A stretch of 64,000 nucleotides of DNA from an uncultured Aquimarina sp. (GTDB lineage: Bacteria; Bacteroidota; Bacteroidia; Flavobacteriales; Flavobacteriaceae): NCBI GenBank assembly GCA_947503835.1, contig CANNFM010000015.1, positions 89,216-153,215 of the forward strand, in the 5' to 3' direction. Of this stretch, positions 32,801-41,770 are shown piece by piece (position 1 is the stretch's first letter; every line of letters starts with the position of its first letter). Under the pieces are notes generated by a model, which worked only from the letters and a program-made list of their open reading frames with translations, was not told where the DNA came from and ran no database searches. The translations under genes were made by a program, and so were the position numbers.

Positions 32801-34177
32801 TTATTTGTATTTAATGATTAATGCGTCTTTGGATCCTTTATTGTTTGGGATATCAAAGTCGCTACTTTCAGAGTTACCTACAACCACTATTTTTTGGTCA
32901 CTAGTTTCTATACAACCTTCTCCAAATTCTGCGAGGCTACCTCCATTAACCGTTTTCCATTGTATTTCTCCATTACTGTTGATAATAACGCTCAAAGCAT
33001 CACTTTGTCCTCTGTTTTGTGTTATATCAACATCACTACTTCTTGAATTACCAGTAATGATATAATTTCCGTTTTGCATTTTAGAGATACTTCTACCTGT
33101 GTCAAATTCGGTGCCTCCAATAGATTTTTCCCAAATTAGATTACCATTTCCATCTATTTGGATGACCCAAAGGTCTGCATTACCTTTTGCTTTAGAAACA
33201 TCACCATCTTGGCTTCTAGAATCTCCTACAATAAGAAATTTTCCGTCTCCACTATCAGCAATGGCATAACCTACATCAATTTCTGATCCGCCAAATGATT
33301 TTTGCCATAACTTAGTGCCTTCACCATTAATTTTTACAGCCCAAAAGTCATAACTTCCTTTACTATTGGTAATATCAAAATCAACACTTTCTGAAGAACC
33401 TATCATTAAAAAGCCTCCATCCTGAGTTTGAACGGCATCATAACTTCGATCATTATTGGTTCCTCCATAATAACGTCGCCATTCTTTTTCTCCTAAGGCA
33501 TCAAGTTTAATTCCCCAGAATTCTCCTACCCCATGTCTTTGGGAGCTACTACGATTATCGTTACCATCTCCTCCGCTAGCAGTTACATCAAGAAATCCGG
33601 TTATAAAATATCCGCCGTCTTGTGCTTGTACAACAGAAAATGCTCTATCTATACCCGAGAATCCAAAACTCTTTTCCCAAAGTATATTTCCTTCAGAATC
33701 CAGTTTTACAATCCAATAGTCTTGCAGGCCTGCATTTGCCGCCACATCTTCGTCTAAACTTCGGCTATATCCTACCAATGCATAACCTCCATCGGAAGTT
33801 TTGATGATTTTTTCGGCTCTATCATCTGCAGAACCACCATAGGTTTTGCTCCATAAAACACTTCCGTTTTTTGAGAGTTTTAACACCCAATAATCACTAT
33901 CGGTAGCGGTTTTATCAGTGATATCCCCATCAATACTTTGTGTATATCCGGCAAGAACATAACCTCCATCACTAGCCTCGACTAGTGATAGAGCATTATC
34001 TTCATTAGTTCCTCCAAAGGTTTTAACCCAATCAATCTGATCATCGACTTCCTGAACAGGGTCTGGGTCAGGTTCGCTAACTGGATTTTGTACTTCGCTA
34101 TCATCACTACCACTACATCCTGTAATTAGTAATGAAGAAACGAATAACCCAAGCAAAACATACTTAGAAAATTTCAT
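32801..34177 (-). CDS. Seven-repeat propeller-type surface lipoprotein
   Basis: A 458-residue lipoprotein (Cys21 in LLITGC). After an acidic, Pro-rich linker (EPDPDPVQEVDDQ) there are about seven repeats of 55-60 residues. Each reads roughly W-x-K-x-x-GG...D...DGGY...G-x-S-x-S-x-D-x-D...D-x-W-x-x-K...G. Seven such repeats suggest a seven-bladed beta-propeller with Asp-rich, possibly calcium-binding loops. No enzymatic residues are recognised. It is sandwiched between the T9SS protein gene (26-base gap) and the MbnP gene, so it probably belongs to the same surface assembly. Confidence 0.82.
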   Translation of the reverse strand: MKFSKYVLLGLFVSSLLITGCSGSDDSEVQNPVSEPDPDPVQEVDDQIDWVKTFGGTNEDNALSLVEASDGGYVLAGYTQSIDGDITDKTATDSDYWVLKLSKNGSVLWSKTYGGSADDRAEKIIKTSDGGYALVGYSRSLDEDVAANAGLQDYWIVKLDSEGNILWEKSFGFSGIDRAFSVVQAQDGGYFITGFLDVTASGGDGNDNRSSSQRHGVGEFWGIKLDALGEKEWRRYYGGTNNDRSYDAVQTQDGGFLMIGSSESVDFDITNSKGSYDFWAVKINGEGTKLWQKSFGGSEIDVGYAIADSGDGKFLIVGDSRSQDGDVSKAKGNADLWVIQIDGNGNLIWEKSIGGTEFDTGRSISKMQNGNYIITGNSRSSDVDITQNRGQSDALSVIINSNGEIQWKTVNGGSLAEFGEGCIETSDQKIVVVGNSESSDFDIPNNKGSKDALIIKYK

Positions 34178-34203
34178 TTTTTTAATCTTTGTTTGTTTTA
34201 TCG

Positions 34204-36897
34204 TTATTGTTTAATAAAACGACTTGATAAAACTTTATTATCAGTGATAATTCTTAGGAAATATGCTCCCGATTTTAAACTATTTACATCTATAGTATTA
34301 ATAACGGTTCCTTGCTTTATCAATTGCCCTAAGAAGTTCCTAATTTCAAAGTTTGCAGATTTATTAATCGCAGGGGATATATTAATCGCTTCAGTAACCG
34401 GATTAGGGTAAATAATTAATTTTACCTTATTCTGCACAGCTGCAGTACTACTTACTGTGCTATCGCTAGTAATAGAAATATCATCAATTGCAATATCAGC
34501 TTGCCACGTGCTTCCTGTTACTCTATTAAATCTTAATTTTAATGCTCCGCCCGTATATTGAGAGATATTAAGGGTAACGGTATTCCACGAATTTCCTTGA
34601 TTACCTGTTTGGCTCCATATACTTGTCCAGGAAGCTCCATCATTTGATGATGCTTCAACCGCTATACTACCCATATCAGCAGCACCAAACATGTGATATG
34701 CAAATGAGAATGTAGCAGAAGTTGCACTACTAAGGTCAAAACAAGGCGATGTTAATATTGCTTGCTTATCCGGAAATCCTGTTCCATTTCCTGAGGCTTC
34801 TACATACACATAATAGGTACCCTGATCTGCACTTGCAGGTCCGGTATTTCTCGAAGGAGTACCATTAGAATCAACTGTCCAATCGATATCATCTGCCAAT
34901 GATTGTGACCATGAACCTAAGGTGTTTTCAAATCCTTGGTTATAAGGAAAAGAAGATATACCACCGGCACACACTCCAGGACCTGGACCACCATCTCCAG
35001 TAATGTTTACAGTATAGTCTTCAACTTCTCCATATTGAAATGATTCGCAAGATGTTGGAACGCCATTATATTTCATTGAAACCCTCATCCTGGTCGATCC
35101 AAGTGCTGCACTTGAAGGGACTGTAAATGTTCCACCAACAGGAGTATTCCTGGTTGCGCTTTGCGACCATACTTGCTCGCCGGCATCTGCAAAATCTCCA
35201 TCTTGATTATAGTCAATCCACACACTATACCCTTCACTGTATATCGTACCTGTCCATGTTGGAGTAATAGCAATTGCATTTGAACTTGCCTTTGCCAGAT
35301 TTGTGGTTAAATTACCATAAAAAGTATATCCTCCAGAAGAAGCTCCAGAATTATTATTTATAGTGCCTAATGATACATTACTAATATATTCATCAGAAAC
35401 ATTATTTCCATTAGAATCACAATAGTTCAACTGTACTGCTATAGTCGTAAAATTAGTAGAACTGCTATATTGAGAAGTACTCCCATCTGAACATTTGCTT
35501 CTTACCTGGGCCTCATATTGTGTTGTTGGCGAAAGTCCTGAAATGGTATATGATGTTCCTGAAACCGAAGCAGTTGTCCATGAAGAAGTTCCTGCAGCCC
35601 GATATCTAACATCGTATGTTGCTCCAGAAACAGAGTTCCAACTTATTGTAGCATCTGTTGATCCAATATTAGATGCCGATACTGATGCTGGTGTTGTAGC
35701 GTTACATACCGCAGGAGTACTTTGACGTACTAAGAAAAATCCGCCTTCAATATCACTTATCACTATATTTCCACTATTAAAATAGGGGTAGACATTCCAT
35801 ACACCATTAAATGCTGCTCCATTACTGGATGGGTAGGTATCAAAAGAACCTATTTCTGTGATATTCTTATTTCCTATATCAGAAATATCAATAACTCTAA
35901 TACCTGCTCTATAATTAGCCAGGTAAAATTTATTTCCTTTTACATACCCATTATGATCAATAGCAGCCGTAGGACCTGTATAAGTCATATGTTCTTTAGG
36001 ATTATTTAAATCCAGAAAATCAAAGATTACTGTTCTTGTATTAAAACCTACTCCTTGTTCATCGGTTTCATCACCTAGTATAAAATACCTCATATCTTCT
36101 GTAAACCAACCCTGATGAGTATATCCTACATCAGAATATTTTATAGTTGATAAGGTAACTGGGTTAGCTTTATCCGTAATATCAGCTATTACGACTTCAA
36201 TCTCGTTACTACCAATTAGTATTTCTCTACCAGAATACGTAGCATCAGGACCTGTATACGTTACTACCTGAGCATCATGAGTATATGCTCTTTGTCCGCC
36301 AGATAGAAATCCACCAGCATTAATTGGGTTTTTAGGGTCTTGAATATTAATAAAAAGAGGACCTCCTCTGTATGGTCCAGAATTTCTTTGTGCACCAACA
36401 ACATATGCATAGCCGGTGTCTTCGTTAATTACAATATTATGGGCATTCCCAAATTCTGTATATCGAGTATCTGCCGTAAATGTTTGAGGTGGATTTGACA
36501 CATTACGTAATCGAGTAAGATCAAAAACCTGCATCCCATGACCAGAGGCTTCACTTACAATAAAAGCGTGATCTTTGTACACTTTTACATCCCTCCATGA
36601 ACTATTACTAGTAGCTGTAGGTAATTTACCAAGGTAAACAGGGTTGGTTGGATTAGATATATCTATAAATGCGGTTCCGTTATTAAGACCAATAAGTGCG
36701 TATTCATTTCCATTAGTAGGATCTGTCCATCCCCAACTATCGTTACCGGCACCGGCACTCATAGTAGAAAGAGAAATACGTGACATTAAATCATAATCAT
36801 TACAGGGATATGAACCAGCAAGTCCATTTTGGCAAGGAGTTTGCCCATAAGAAAATACTGCTGTAAGTACCAGCAGAAGAGTAGTTAAATTTTTCAT
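34204..36897 (-). CDS. Choice-of-anchor B family protein with T9SS C-terminal sorting domain
   Basis: An 897-residue secreted modular protein. After the signal peptide (MKNLTTLLLVLTAVFSYGQ) comes a choice-of-anchor B domain with LVIVD-type repeats (about 20-395; NDSWGWTDPTNGNEYALIGL and GTAFIDISNPTNP). Next are a fibronectin III domain (400-490), a GEVED domain (about 540-640; IDYNQDGDFADAGEQ and FQYGEVEDYTV) and a MAM-like domain (655-810; FPYNQGFEN and LRFNRVTG). A T9SS sorting domain starts near 825 (IYPNPVTEAINI) and ends FIKQ. It is exported through type IX secretion and displayed on the cell surface. First gene of the MbnP/MbnH operon. Confidence 0.92.
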   Translation of the reverse strand: MKNLTTLLLVLTAVFSYGQTPCQNGLAGSYPCNDYDLMSRISLSTMSAGAGNDSWGWTDPTNGNEYALIGLNNGTAFIDISNPTNPVYLGKLPTATSNSSWRDVKVYKDHAFIVSEASGHGMQVFDLTRLRNVSNPPQTFTADTRYTEFGNAHNIVINEDTGYAYVVGAQRNSGPYRGGPLFINIQDPKNPINAGGFLSGGQRAYTHDAQVVTYTGPDATYSGREILIGSNEIEVVIADITDKANPVTLSTIKYSDVGYTHQGWFTEDMRYFILGDETDEQGVGFNTRTVIFDFLDLNNPKEHMTYTGPTAAIDHNGYVKGNKFYLANYRAGIRVIDISDIGNKNITEIGSFDTYPSSNGAAFNGVWNVYPYFNSGNIVISDIEGGFFLVRQSTPAVCNATTPASVSASNIGSTDATISWNSVSGATYDVRYRAAGTSSWTTASVSGTSYTISGLSPTTQYEAQVRSKCSDGSTSQYSSSTNFTTIAVQLNYCDSNGNNVSDEYISNVSLGTINNNSGASSGGYTFYGNLTTNLAKASSNAIAITPTWTGTIYSEGYSVWIDYNQDGDFADAGEQVWSQSATRNTPVGGTFTVPSSAALGSTRMRVSMKYNGVPTSCESFQYGEVEDYTVNITGDGGPGPGVCAGGISSFPYNQGFENTLGSWSQSLADDIDWTVDSNGTPSRNTGPASADQGTYYVYVEASGNGTGFPDKQAILTSPCFDLSSATSATFSFAYHMFGAADMGSIAVEASSNDGASWTSIWSQTGNQGNSWNTVTLNISQYTGGALKLRFNRVTGSTWQADIAIDDISITSDSTVSSTAAVQNKVKLIIYPNPVTEAINISPAINKSANFEIRNFLGQLIKQGTVINTIDVNSLKSGAYFLRIITDNKVLSSRFIKQ

Positions 36898-37029
36898 TGA
36901 GTTTGTGTTTTAAGAGTTAGCTAAGCAACTAGTTTTATGTCATACTTTAACAGTTTAAAATTCAAATAATTAACTAATTTATCGATTTTATTTTTGATAT
37001 TTAGTAAATACTATGCTGGACAATCAATG

Positions 37030-37055
37030 TTTTAACTCTTTTTAACGTTTTTAAC
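37030..37055. repeat. Three phased TTTAAC direct repeats upstream of the surface operon
   Basis: TTTTAAC, TTTTTAAC and TTTTTAAC occur with TAAC spaced 10 and 9 bases apart, about 130-160 bases before the operon's first ATG. The helical phasing suggests a regulator site. The rest of the 278-base gap holds no gene. Confidence 0.4.
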
Positions 37056-37175
37056 ATTTTTTGGCATATAAAAGACCCTTAGAAAAAAGGAGGGGTGTTA
37101 AAATCGAATGAGGTAATGAATTAAGTTGAAATGTATTTCGGTTCAACCAAGTAAGAATAGAAAATTTGGTTCCGT

Positions 37176-38438
37176 TTACGGAGCACTAGCATGAATTAAC
37201 AAGAGTCCTCTTTCGATATCGCTAATCAAGATATTACCGCTTTCAAAATAAGGATATACATTCCATACACCTTCAAAACTTGCACTATCATTAGTGGGGT
37301 ATGTATCAAAAAAACCAATTTCTGTAATGTTTTTGTTTCCAATATCAGAAATATCTATTACTCGTACACCGGCTCTGTAGTTAGCCAAATAAAATGTATC
37401 CCCTTTTACATATCCATTGTGATCAATGGCTGGTGTTGGGCCTGTATACGTAAAATGTTCTTTGGGGGTGTCAAGATCTGTAAAATCGAAAATAATGGTT
37501 CGGGTATTAAAACCTACTTCCTGCTCATCGGTTTCATCACCAAGTATGAAATATTTCATATCCTCGGTAAACCATCCTTGATGTGTATATCCTACATCGG
37601 AATATTTGACAGTGGATATTGTAATGGGATTATTTTTATCTGTAATATCAGCTATCACTATTTCTATTTCATTACTACCAATAAGAATTTCCTGACCTGT
37701 GTAATCACCATCTGGTCCTTGATAATTTATTACTTGTGCATCATGACTATATGCTCTATCGCCAGTAGAAAGAAATCCTCCTTCAGCAATTGGGTTTTTA
37801 GGGTCTTGTATATTAATAAACACCGGACCTCCTTGATACGTTCCTAATCTATCAGTTCCTACGGCATAGGCAAAACCAGAATCTTCATTAATAACGATAT
37901 TGTGTGCACTACCAAAATCGGTGAAATGTTTATCTGCATCAAAAGTCTGTGGTGGATTAGCAATATCACGCAATCTTGTGAGATCAAAAACCTGCATCCC
38001 ATGACCTGGGGCTTCACTTACAATAAAAGCATGATTTTGGTAGACTTTAACATCCCTCCAAGGACTATTTACTGTTGCAGTTGGGAGTTTCCCAAGGTAT
38101 ATCGGAGCATCTGGAGTAGAAATATCGATAAATGCTGTACCATTATTCAATCCAATCAATGCATATTCTTTTCCATCAAGTGGGTCTGTCCATCCCCAGC
38201 TATCATTAGCTTCACCAGCACCCATTACATTTAAAGGAACTCTAGCTACTAAATCAAACCCACTACAGGGATAAATTCCTCCCGCTATACCATTCTCACA
38301 GAGGTTAGAGACATTAGGATCAGTTGGCGGGTCTATATCTATACCTCCAAGGTCTATGTTGCTGTCATCATCACTACTACAACCTAGCAGCATTATTAGC
38401 AATAAAAGGCAAGACAAGGTGTTAAAATACTTTTTCAT
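37176..38438 (-). CDS. Choice-of-anchor B family lipoprotein
   Basis: A 420-residue lipoprotein (Cys20 in LIMLLGC) followed by an Asp-rich linker (DDDSNIDLGGIDIDPPTD). The rest is a single choice-of-anchor B domain closely similar along its whole length to the first 395 residues of the T9SS protein encoded just downstream (shared stretches such as TRLRDIANPPQTFDADK versus TRLRNVSNPPQTFTADT). It ends after that domain, so it is anchored by lipid rather than by type IX sorting. Gene duplication with anchor exchange is the simplest reading. Function unknown; the fold predicts a beta-propeller. Confidence 0.9.
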   Translation of the reverse strand: MKKYFNTLSCLLLLIMLLGCSSDDDSNIDLGGIDIDPPTDPNVSNLCENGIAGGIYPCSGFDLVARVPLNVMGAGEANDSWGWTDPLDGKEYALIGLNNGTAFIDISTPDAPIYLGKLPTATVNSPWRDVKVYQNHAFIVSEAPGHGMQVFDLTRLRDIANPPQTFDADKHFTDFGSAHNIVINEDSGFAYAVGTDRLGTYQGGPVFINIQDPKNPIAEGGFLSTGDRAYSHDAQVINYQGPDGDYTGQEILIGSNEIEIVIADITDKNNPITISTVKYSDVGYTHQGWFTEDMKYFILGDETDEQEVGFNTRTIIFDFTDLDTPKEHFTYTGPTPAIDHNGYVKGDTFYLANYRAGVRVIDISDIGNKNITEIGFFDTYPTNDSASFEGVWNVYPYFESGNILISDIERGLLLIHASAP

Positions 38439-38562
38439 GATAATGAGATATCTATCAAAAGTACCAAACTTTTTGGGGTTTTGTCATGAAAAACTAAATT
38501 TTAAAGGATATTTCTTACCTTGTTATAGGATTTAAACCTTGATTTAAGTAAGTTAATACCAT

Positions 38563-38586
38563 AAAAAAGGCCAAAATTGGCCTTTT
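38563..38586 (-). terminator. Rho-independent terminator
   Basis: AAAAGGCCAA / TTGGCCTTTT stem with T-run on the minus strand, just after the unknown lipoprotein gene at 38.6-39.6 kb. Confidence 0.82.
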
Positions 38587-38614
38587 AAATATTAGAATAA
38601 CTTATACTTTGCAG

Positions 38615-39616
38615 TTACTCGATCTCTAAATAAGGGTTGTATATATAGGTTTTACTAAAATCCCCAAGCCCATTAAAGTATTCATCGACTAGATGCGCAG
38701 GATAATAAGCAATCCCACCTTTTAGCAGGCCTTGATTATCTCCATCATCTTTGTCATCCCAGTTCCAGGGAGCATTGGCAGAACCGTTACCATAAGATTT
38801 CTGAAAGGATTTAGCATTACTAAATAGGTTTGTATTAAATCTCTGTTCCCACATTCCATTATTTTCAAAAATATTGACCAATTTATATTTTACGTTTCTA
38901 TCGTATATATCTGAGGGGTATTCGCTCATTGTTTTGCTAGGGTAATACACCACATAGTCACTGCCTCCAGGTTTTTGTTTGGCGTGTGCTTTAATACCAT
39001 GTCCTTTGGCTTCTGCTGAAGTTTTAAAACGATTAACACCATTATCATTTTCTAAAGTAAGGGTTCCATCAATTCCTTCATTTCCGCTGGATAGCTCAGT
39101 ATCCGGAGCTTTATAAGAATAAAAATCAGAATGAAATACGGTTACAGCTCCTAACGCTTTTCCGTAGGTAGAATTGTCTTTTTTAACAATAGTAAGCACT
39201 CCTTCGAGATCATTTTCATGTTCATCAAAACGATACAGAAACCAAATATCTGTCCAATCTCTAGGGTGAAAGAACGCATAGGTAATGAAATAGTGCGTAA
39301 TAGTTTCTACTACAGAATAATACCCTACTGCATTTCCTTTTCTCGATGAGTTAGAAATATTGTTCCAGTTGTTTTTGGCATTTAGATCTCCATCAAAATC
39401 ATATCGAGTAATATAATCTGCTTTTCCTTTCAATCCGTGTGAACCTGTTCGATCTACATCTTGATAATGTACAGGGGCGTGATGATATGCCAAATCAAGA
39501 TAAAAGCTTTGATTGTTTTGACTTTTGGCCTGATTTTGCTCAATAGGTGAGTCCTCTGTTGTTTCACAACTTAAAAAGGCAGCGATTACTACTGTAATTA
39601 AAGTAAATTTTTTCAT
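38615..39616 (-). CDS. Lipoprotein of unknown function, Vps62-like in appearance
   Basis: A 333-residue lipoprotein (Cys17 in FLSC). The mature part has LAYHHAPVHYQDVD, ITYAFFHPRDW, FDEHENDLEGVLTIVKKD, GGSDYVVYYPSK and a Trp/Asp-rich segment NAPWNWDDKDDGDNQG near the end. The H-P-x-D-W and E-H-E-N-D-L-E-G elements recall the HxxDWE core of Vps62- and NPP1-type proteins, but similarity is only by eye. It could be a secreted toxin-like or cell-surface protein. It stands alone, with its own terminator, between the surface operon and atpC. Confidence 0.68.
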   Translation of the reverse strand: MKKFTLITVVIAAFLSCETTEDSPIEQNQAKSQNNQSFYLDLAYHHAPVHYQDVDRTGSHGLKGKADYITRYDFDGDLNAKNNWNNISNSSRKGNAVGYYSVVETITHYFITYAFFHPRDWTDIWFLYRFDEHENDLEGVLTIVKKDNSTYGKALGAVTVFHSDFYSYKAPDTELSSGNEGIDGTLTLENDNGVNRFKTSAEAKGHGIKAHAKQKPGGSDYVVYYPSKTMSEYPSDIYDRNVKYKLVNIFENNGMWEQRFNTNLFSNAKSFQKSYGNGSANAPWNWDDKDDGDNQGLLKGGIAYYPAHLVDEYFNGLGDFSKTYIYNPYLEIE

Positions 39617-39763
39617 TTTAAGAGTATTTAGGTTAGTTAACTACTAAAATTAACAATTTACTCTCAAATAAGATTATCTATAGTTTATCCCTGTTTTATG
39701 ATATCATTTCTTAATTGTTGGGTCTGTTAAATAAAACTGAATACTATGTTTCTAGCTCTAAAC

Positions 39764-39796
39764 AAAAAAACACCCTCAAAATTGAAGGTGTTTTTT
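39764..39796 (-). terminator. Rho-independent terminator of atpDC
   Basis: ACACCCTCAA / TTGAAGGTGT arms with A/T runs, 22 bases beyond the atpC stop. Confidence 0.85.
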
Positions 39797-39818
39797 GTTT
39801 TTATAAAAGAATAATTGT

Positions 39819-40097
39819 TTAGTCTGCCAAAACAATCACTTTATTATCTTTCATTTCAATGGTTCCAGAGTTTATTGGAAGTAATGTTGCTCCATTTTCA
39901 CCTTTGGTAAATTTATCTGCAACTTCTTCTTCTAAATTCATATCTCCATACACCTTTACATTTCCTTTTGCTAACAAAGAAATAATAGGTGCGTGATTAT
40001 CTAACATCTGAAACTCTCCGTCTACTCCTGGTACTGCAACCGAAGTTACTTCACCACTAAATAATACTGCTTCTGGAGTTACTATTTCTAAATACAT
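39819..40097 (-). CDS. atpC: ATP synthase epsilon subunit, short form
   Basis: A 92-residue F1 epsilon subunit made only of the N-terminal beta-sandwich (MYLEIVTPEAVLFSGEV, VPGVDGEFQMLDNHAPIISLL). The C-terminal helical hairpin, which makes E. coli epsilon about 139 residues and inhibits ATP hydrolysis, is missing. Short forms are usual in Bacteroidota. It follows atpD after 72 bases that contain CAGTA-type repeats. The rest of the ATP synthase operon is not in this window. Confidence 0.94.
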   Translation of the reverse strand: MYLEIVTPEAVLFSGEVTSVAVPGVDGEFQMLDNHAPIISLLAKGNVKVYGDMNLEEEVADKFTKGENGATLLPINSGTIEMKDNKVIVLAD

Positions 40098-40106
40098 ACT
40101 TTTAAT

Positions 40107-40166
40107 AGTTTGCAGTATTCAGTATCAGTTTGCAGTACTGATTACTGCTACTGCTTACTGGATACT
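40107..40166. repeat. CAGTA-rich imperfect repeats between atpD and atpC
   Basis: AGTTTGCAGTA occurs twice, 20 bases apart, embedded in a run of CAGTAT, TACTG and CAGTACTGATTACTG units that can also pair with each other. Confidence 0.6.
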
Positions 40167-40169
40167 AAT

Positions 40170-41678
40170 TTACGCTTCAGCTAACATTTTCTCACCTGCT
40201 TCGATAGCTTCTTCGATTGTACCTTTAAGGTTAAATGCCGCTTCTGGTAAGTGATCTAATTCACCATCCATAATCATAGTAAAGGCTTTGATAGTATCTT
40301 TGATATCAACTAAACATCCTGGGATACCCGTAAATTGTTCTGCTACGTGGAATGGCTGAGATAAGAAACGTTGTACACGACGTGCACGTCCTACCGCTAA
40401 TTTATCTTCTTCAGATAATTCTTCCATACCAAGGATAGCAATAATATCTTGTAATTCTTTATAACGTTGTAATAGCTCTTTTACTCGTTGTGCACAGTTA
40501 TAGTGCTCATCTCCTAAAATATCTGCAGAAAGAATTCTTGATGTAGAATCTAATGGATCTACTGCTGGATAAATACCAAGCTCTGCAATCTTACGAGATA
40601 ATACGGTTGTTGCATCCAAGTGAGCAAATGTTGTTGCTGGCGCAGGATCCGTAAGGTCATCTGCAGGTACATATACTGCTTGTACAGATGTAATAGATCC
40701 TTTCTTTGTAGAAGTAATACGCTCTTGCATCACACCCATTTCTGAAGCTAATGTAGGTTGGTACCCTACCGCAGATGGCATACGCCCAAGAAGTGCTGAC
40801 ACCTCAGAACCTGCTTGTGTAAAACGGAAGATATTATCTACGAAGAAAAGTACATCTTTTCCTTGTCCGTCTCCGGCTCCATCACGGAAATATTCTGCAA
40901 TCGTAAGACCAGAAAGTGCAACACGAGCACGTGCTCCTGGTGGCTCATTCATTTGTCCGAATACGAAAGTAGCTTTAGATTCTTTCATTACTTCTTTGTC
41001 AACCTTAGAAAGATCCCATCCTCCTTCTTCCATAGAGTGCATAAAATCATCACCATATTTGATAATTCCAGACTCTAACATCTCACGTAAAAGGTCATTT
41101 CCTTCACGAGTTCTTTCTCCTACTCCTGCGAAAACAGAAAGACCACCGTGACCTTTTGCAATATTATTAATCAATTCCTGAATCAATACTGTTTTACCTA
41201 CTCCGGCACCACCAAATAAACCAATCTTACCACCTTTTGCATAAGGTTCGATAAGGTCGATTACTTTAATCCCTGTAAATAAAACTTCTGTAGAAGTTGA
41301 TAGGTCTTCAAATTTTGGTGCTTGACGGTGAATAGGAAGACCATTTTTTCCTTCTTTTGGAAGATCTCCAAGACCATCAATAGCATCTCCAATAACATTA
41401 AATAGACGTCCGTATACATCCCCGCCGATCGGCATTTGGATTGGAGCTCCATTTCCAACAACTTCCATTCCTCTGCTTAATCCATCACTGGAATCCATTG
41501 CGATAGTACGCACAGTATCTTCACCAATGTGAGACTGAACCTCTAACACTATTTTACTACCGTCTGTTTTGTTAATTTCTAACGAATCATAAATTTTTGG
41601 TAATTCGGTACCAGCTACGAATTCTACATCGATAACCGGACCTACAATTTGAGATACTTTACCTGTAACTTTAGACAT
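40170..41678 (-). CDS. atpD: ATP synthase beta subunit
   Basis: The catalytic F1 beta subunit, 502 residues. Walker A GGAGVGKT, the GERTREGNDL loop with the catalytic Glu, the DELSEED region (ILGMEELSEEDKLAVGRAR) and ALLGRMPSAVGYQPTLASEMG are intact. A Bacteroidota-type insertion occurs around MHSMEEGGWDLSKVDKEVMK. It is separated from the other F0F1 genes and paired only with atpC, the common arrangement in this phylum. Confidence 0.99.
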   Translation of the reverse strand: MSKVTGKVSQIVGPVIDVEFVAGTELPKIYDSLEINKTDGSKIVLEVQSHIGEDTVRTIAMDSSDGLSRGMEVVGNGAPIQMPIGGDVYGRLFNVIGDAIDGLGDLPKEGKNGLPIHRQAPKFEDLSTSTEVLFTGIKVIDLIEPYAKGGKIGLFGGAGVGKTVLIQELINNIAKGHGGLSVFAGVGERTREGNDLLREMLESGIIKYGDDFMHSMEEGGWDLSKVDKEVMKESKATFVFGQMNEPPGARARVALSGLTIAEYFRDGAGDGQGKDVLFFVDNIFRFTQAGSEVSALLGRMPSAVGYQPTLASEMGVMQERITSTKKGSITSVQAVYVPADDLTDPAPATTFAHLDATTVLSRKIAELGIYPAVDPLDSTSRILSADILGDEHYNCAQRVKELLQRYKELQDIIAILGMEELSEEDKLAVGRARRVQRFLSQPFHVAEQFTGIPGCLVDIKDTIKAFTMIMDGELDHLPEAAFNLKGTIEEAIEAGEKMLAEA

Positions 41679-41762
41679 TATATAACTATTTAATGTTTAG
41701 TATTTAACTATATTAAAAAGATAGGTACTCTATGATATCGAATACGACCTTTTTTCAGGCTG

Positions 41763-41770
41763 CAAATATA
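41763..41770 (-). promoter_or_regulatory. -7 promoter element of atpDC
   Basis: TATATTTG on the minus strand, leaving a leader of about 80 bases before atpD. No clear -33 element at the usual distance. Confidence 0.5.

Noticed and set aside
32801..34177. CRISPR-like or DNA-level tandem repeats in the propeller gene
   Set aside because: The periodicity is at protein level, with diverged DNA; no spacer-repeat structure. No CRISPR array was found anywhere in the window.
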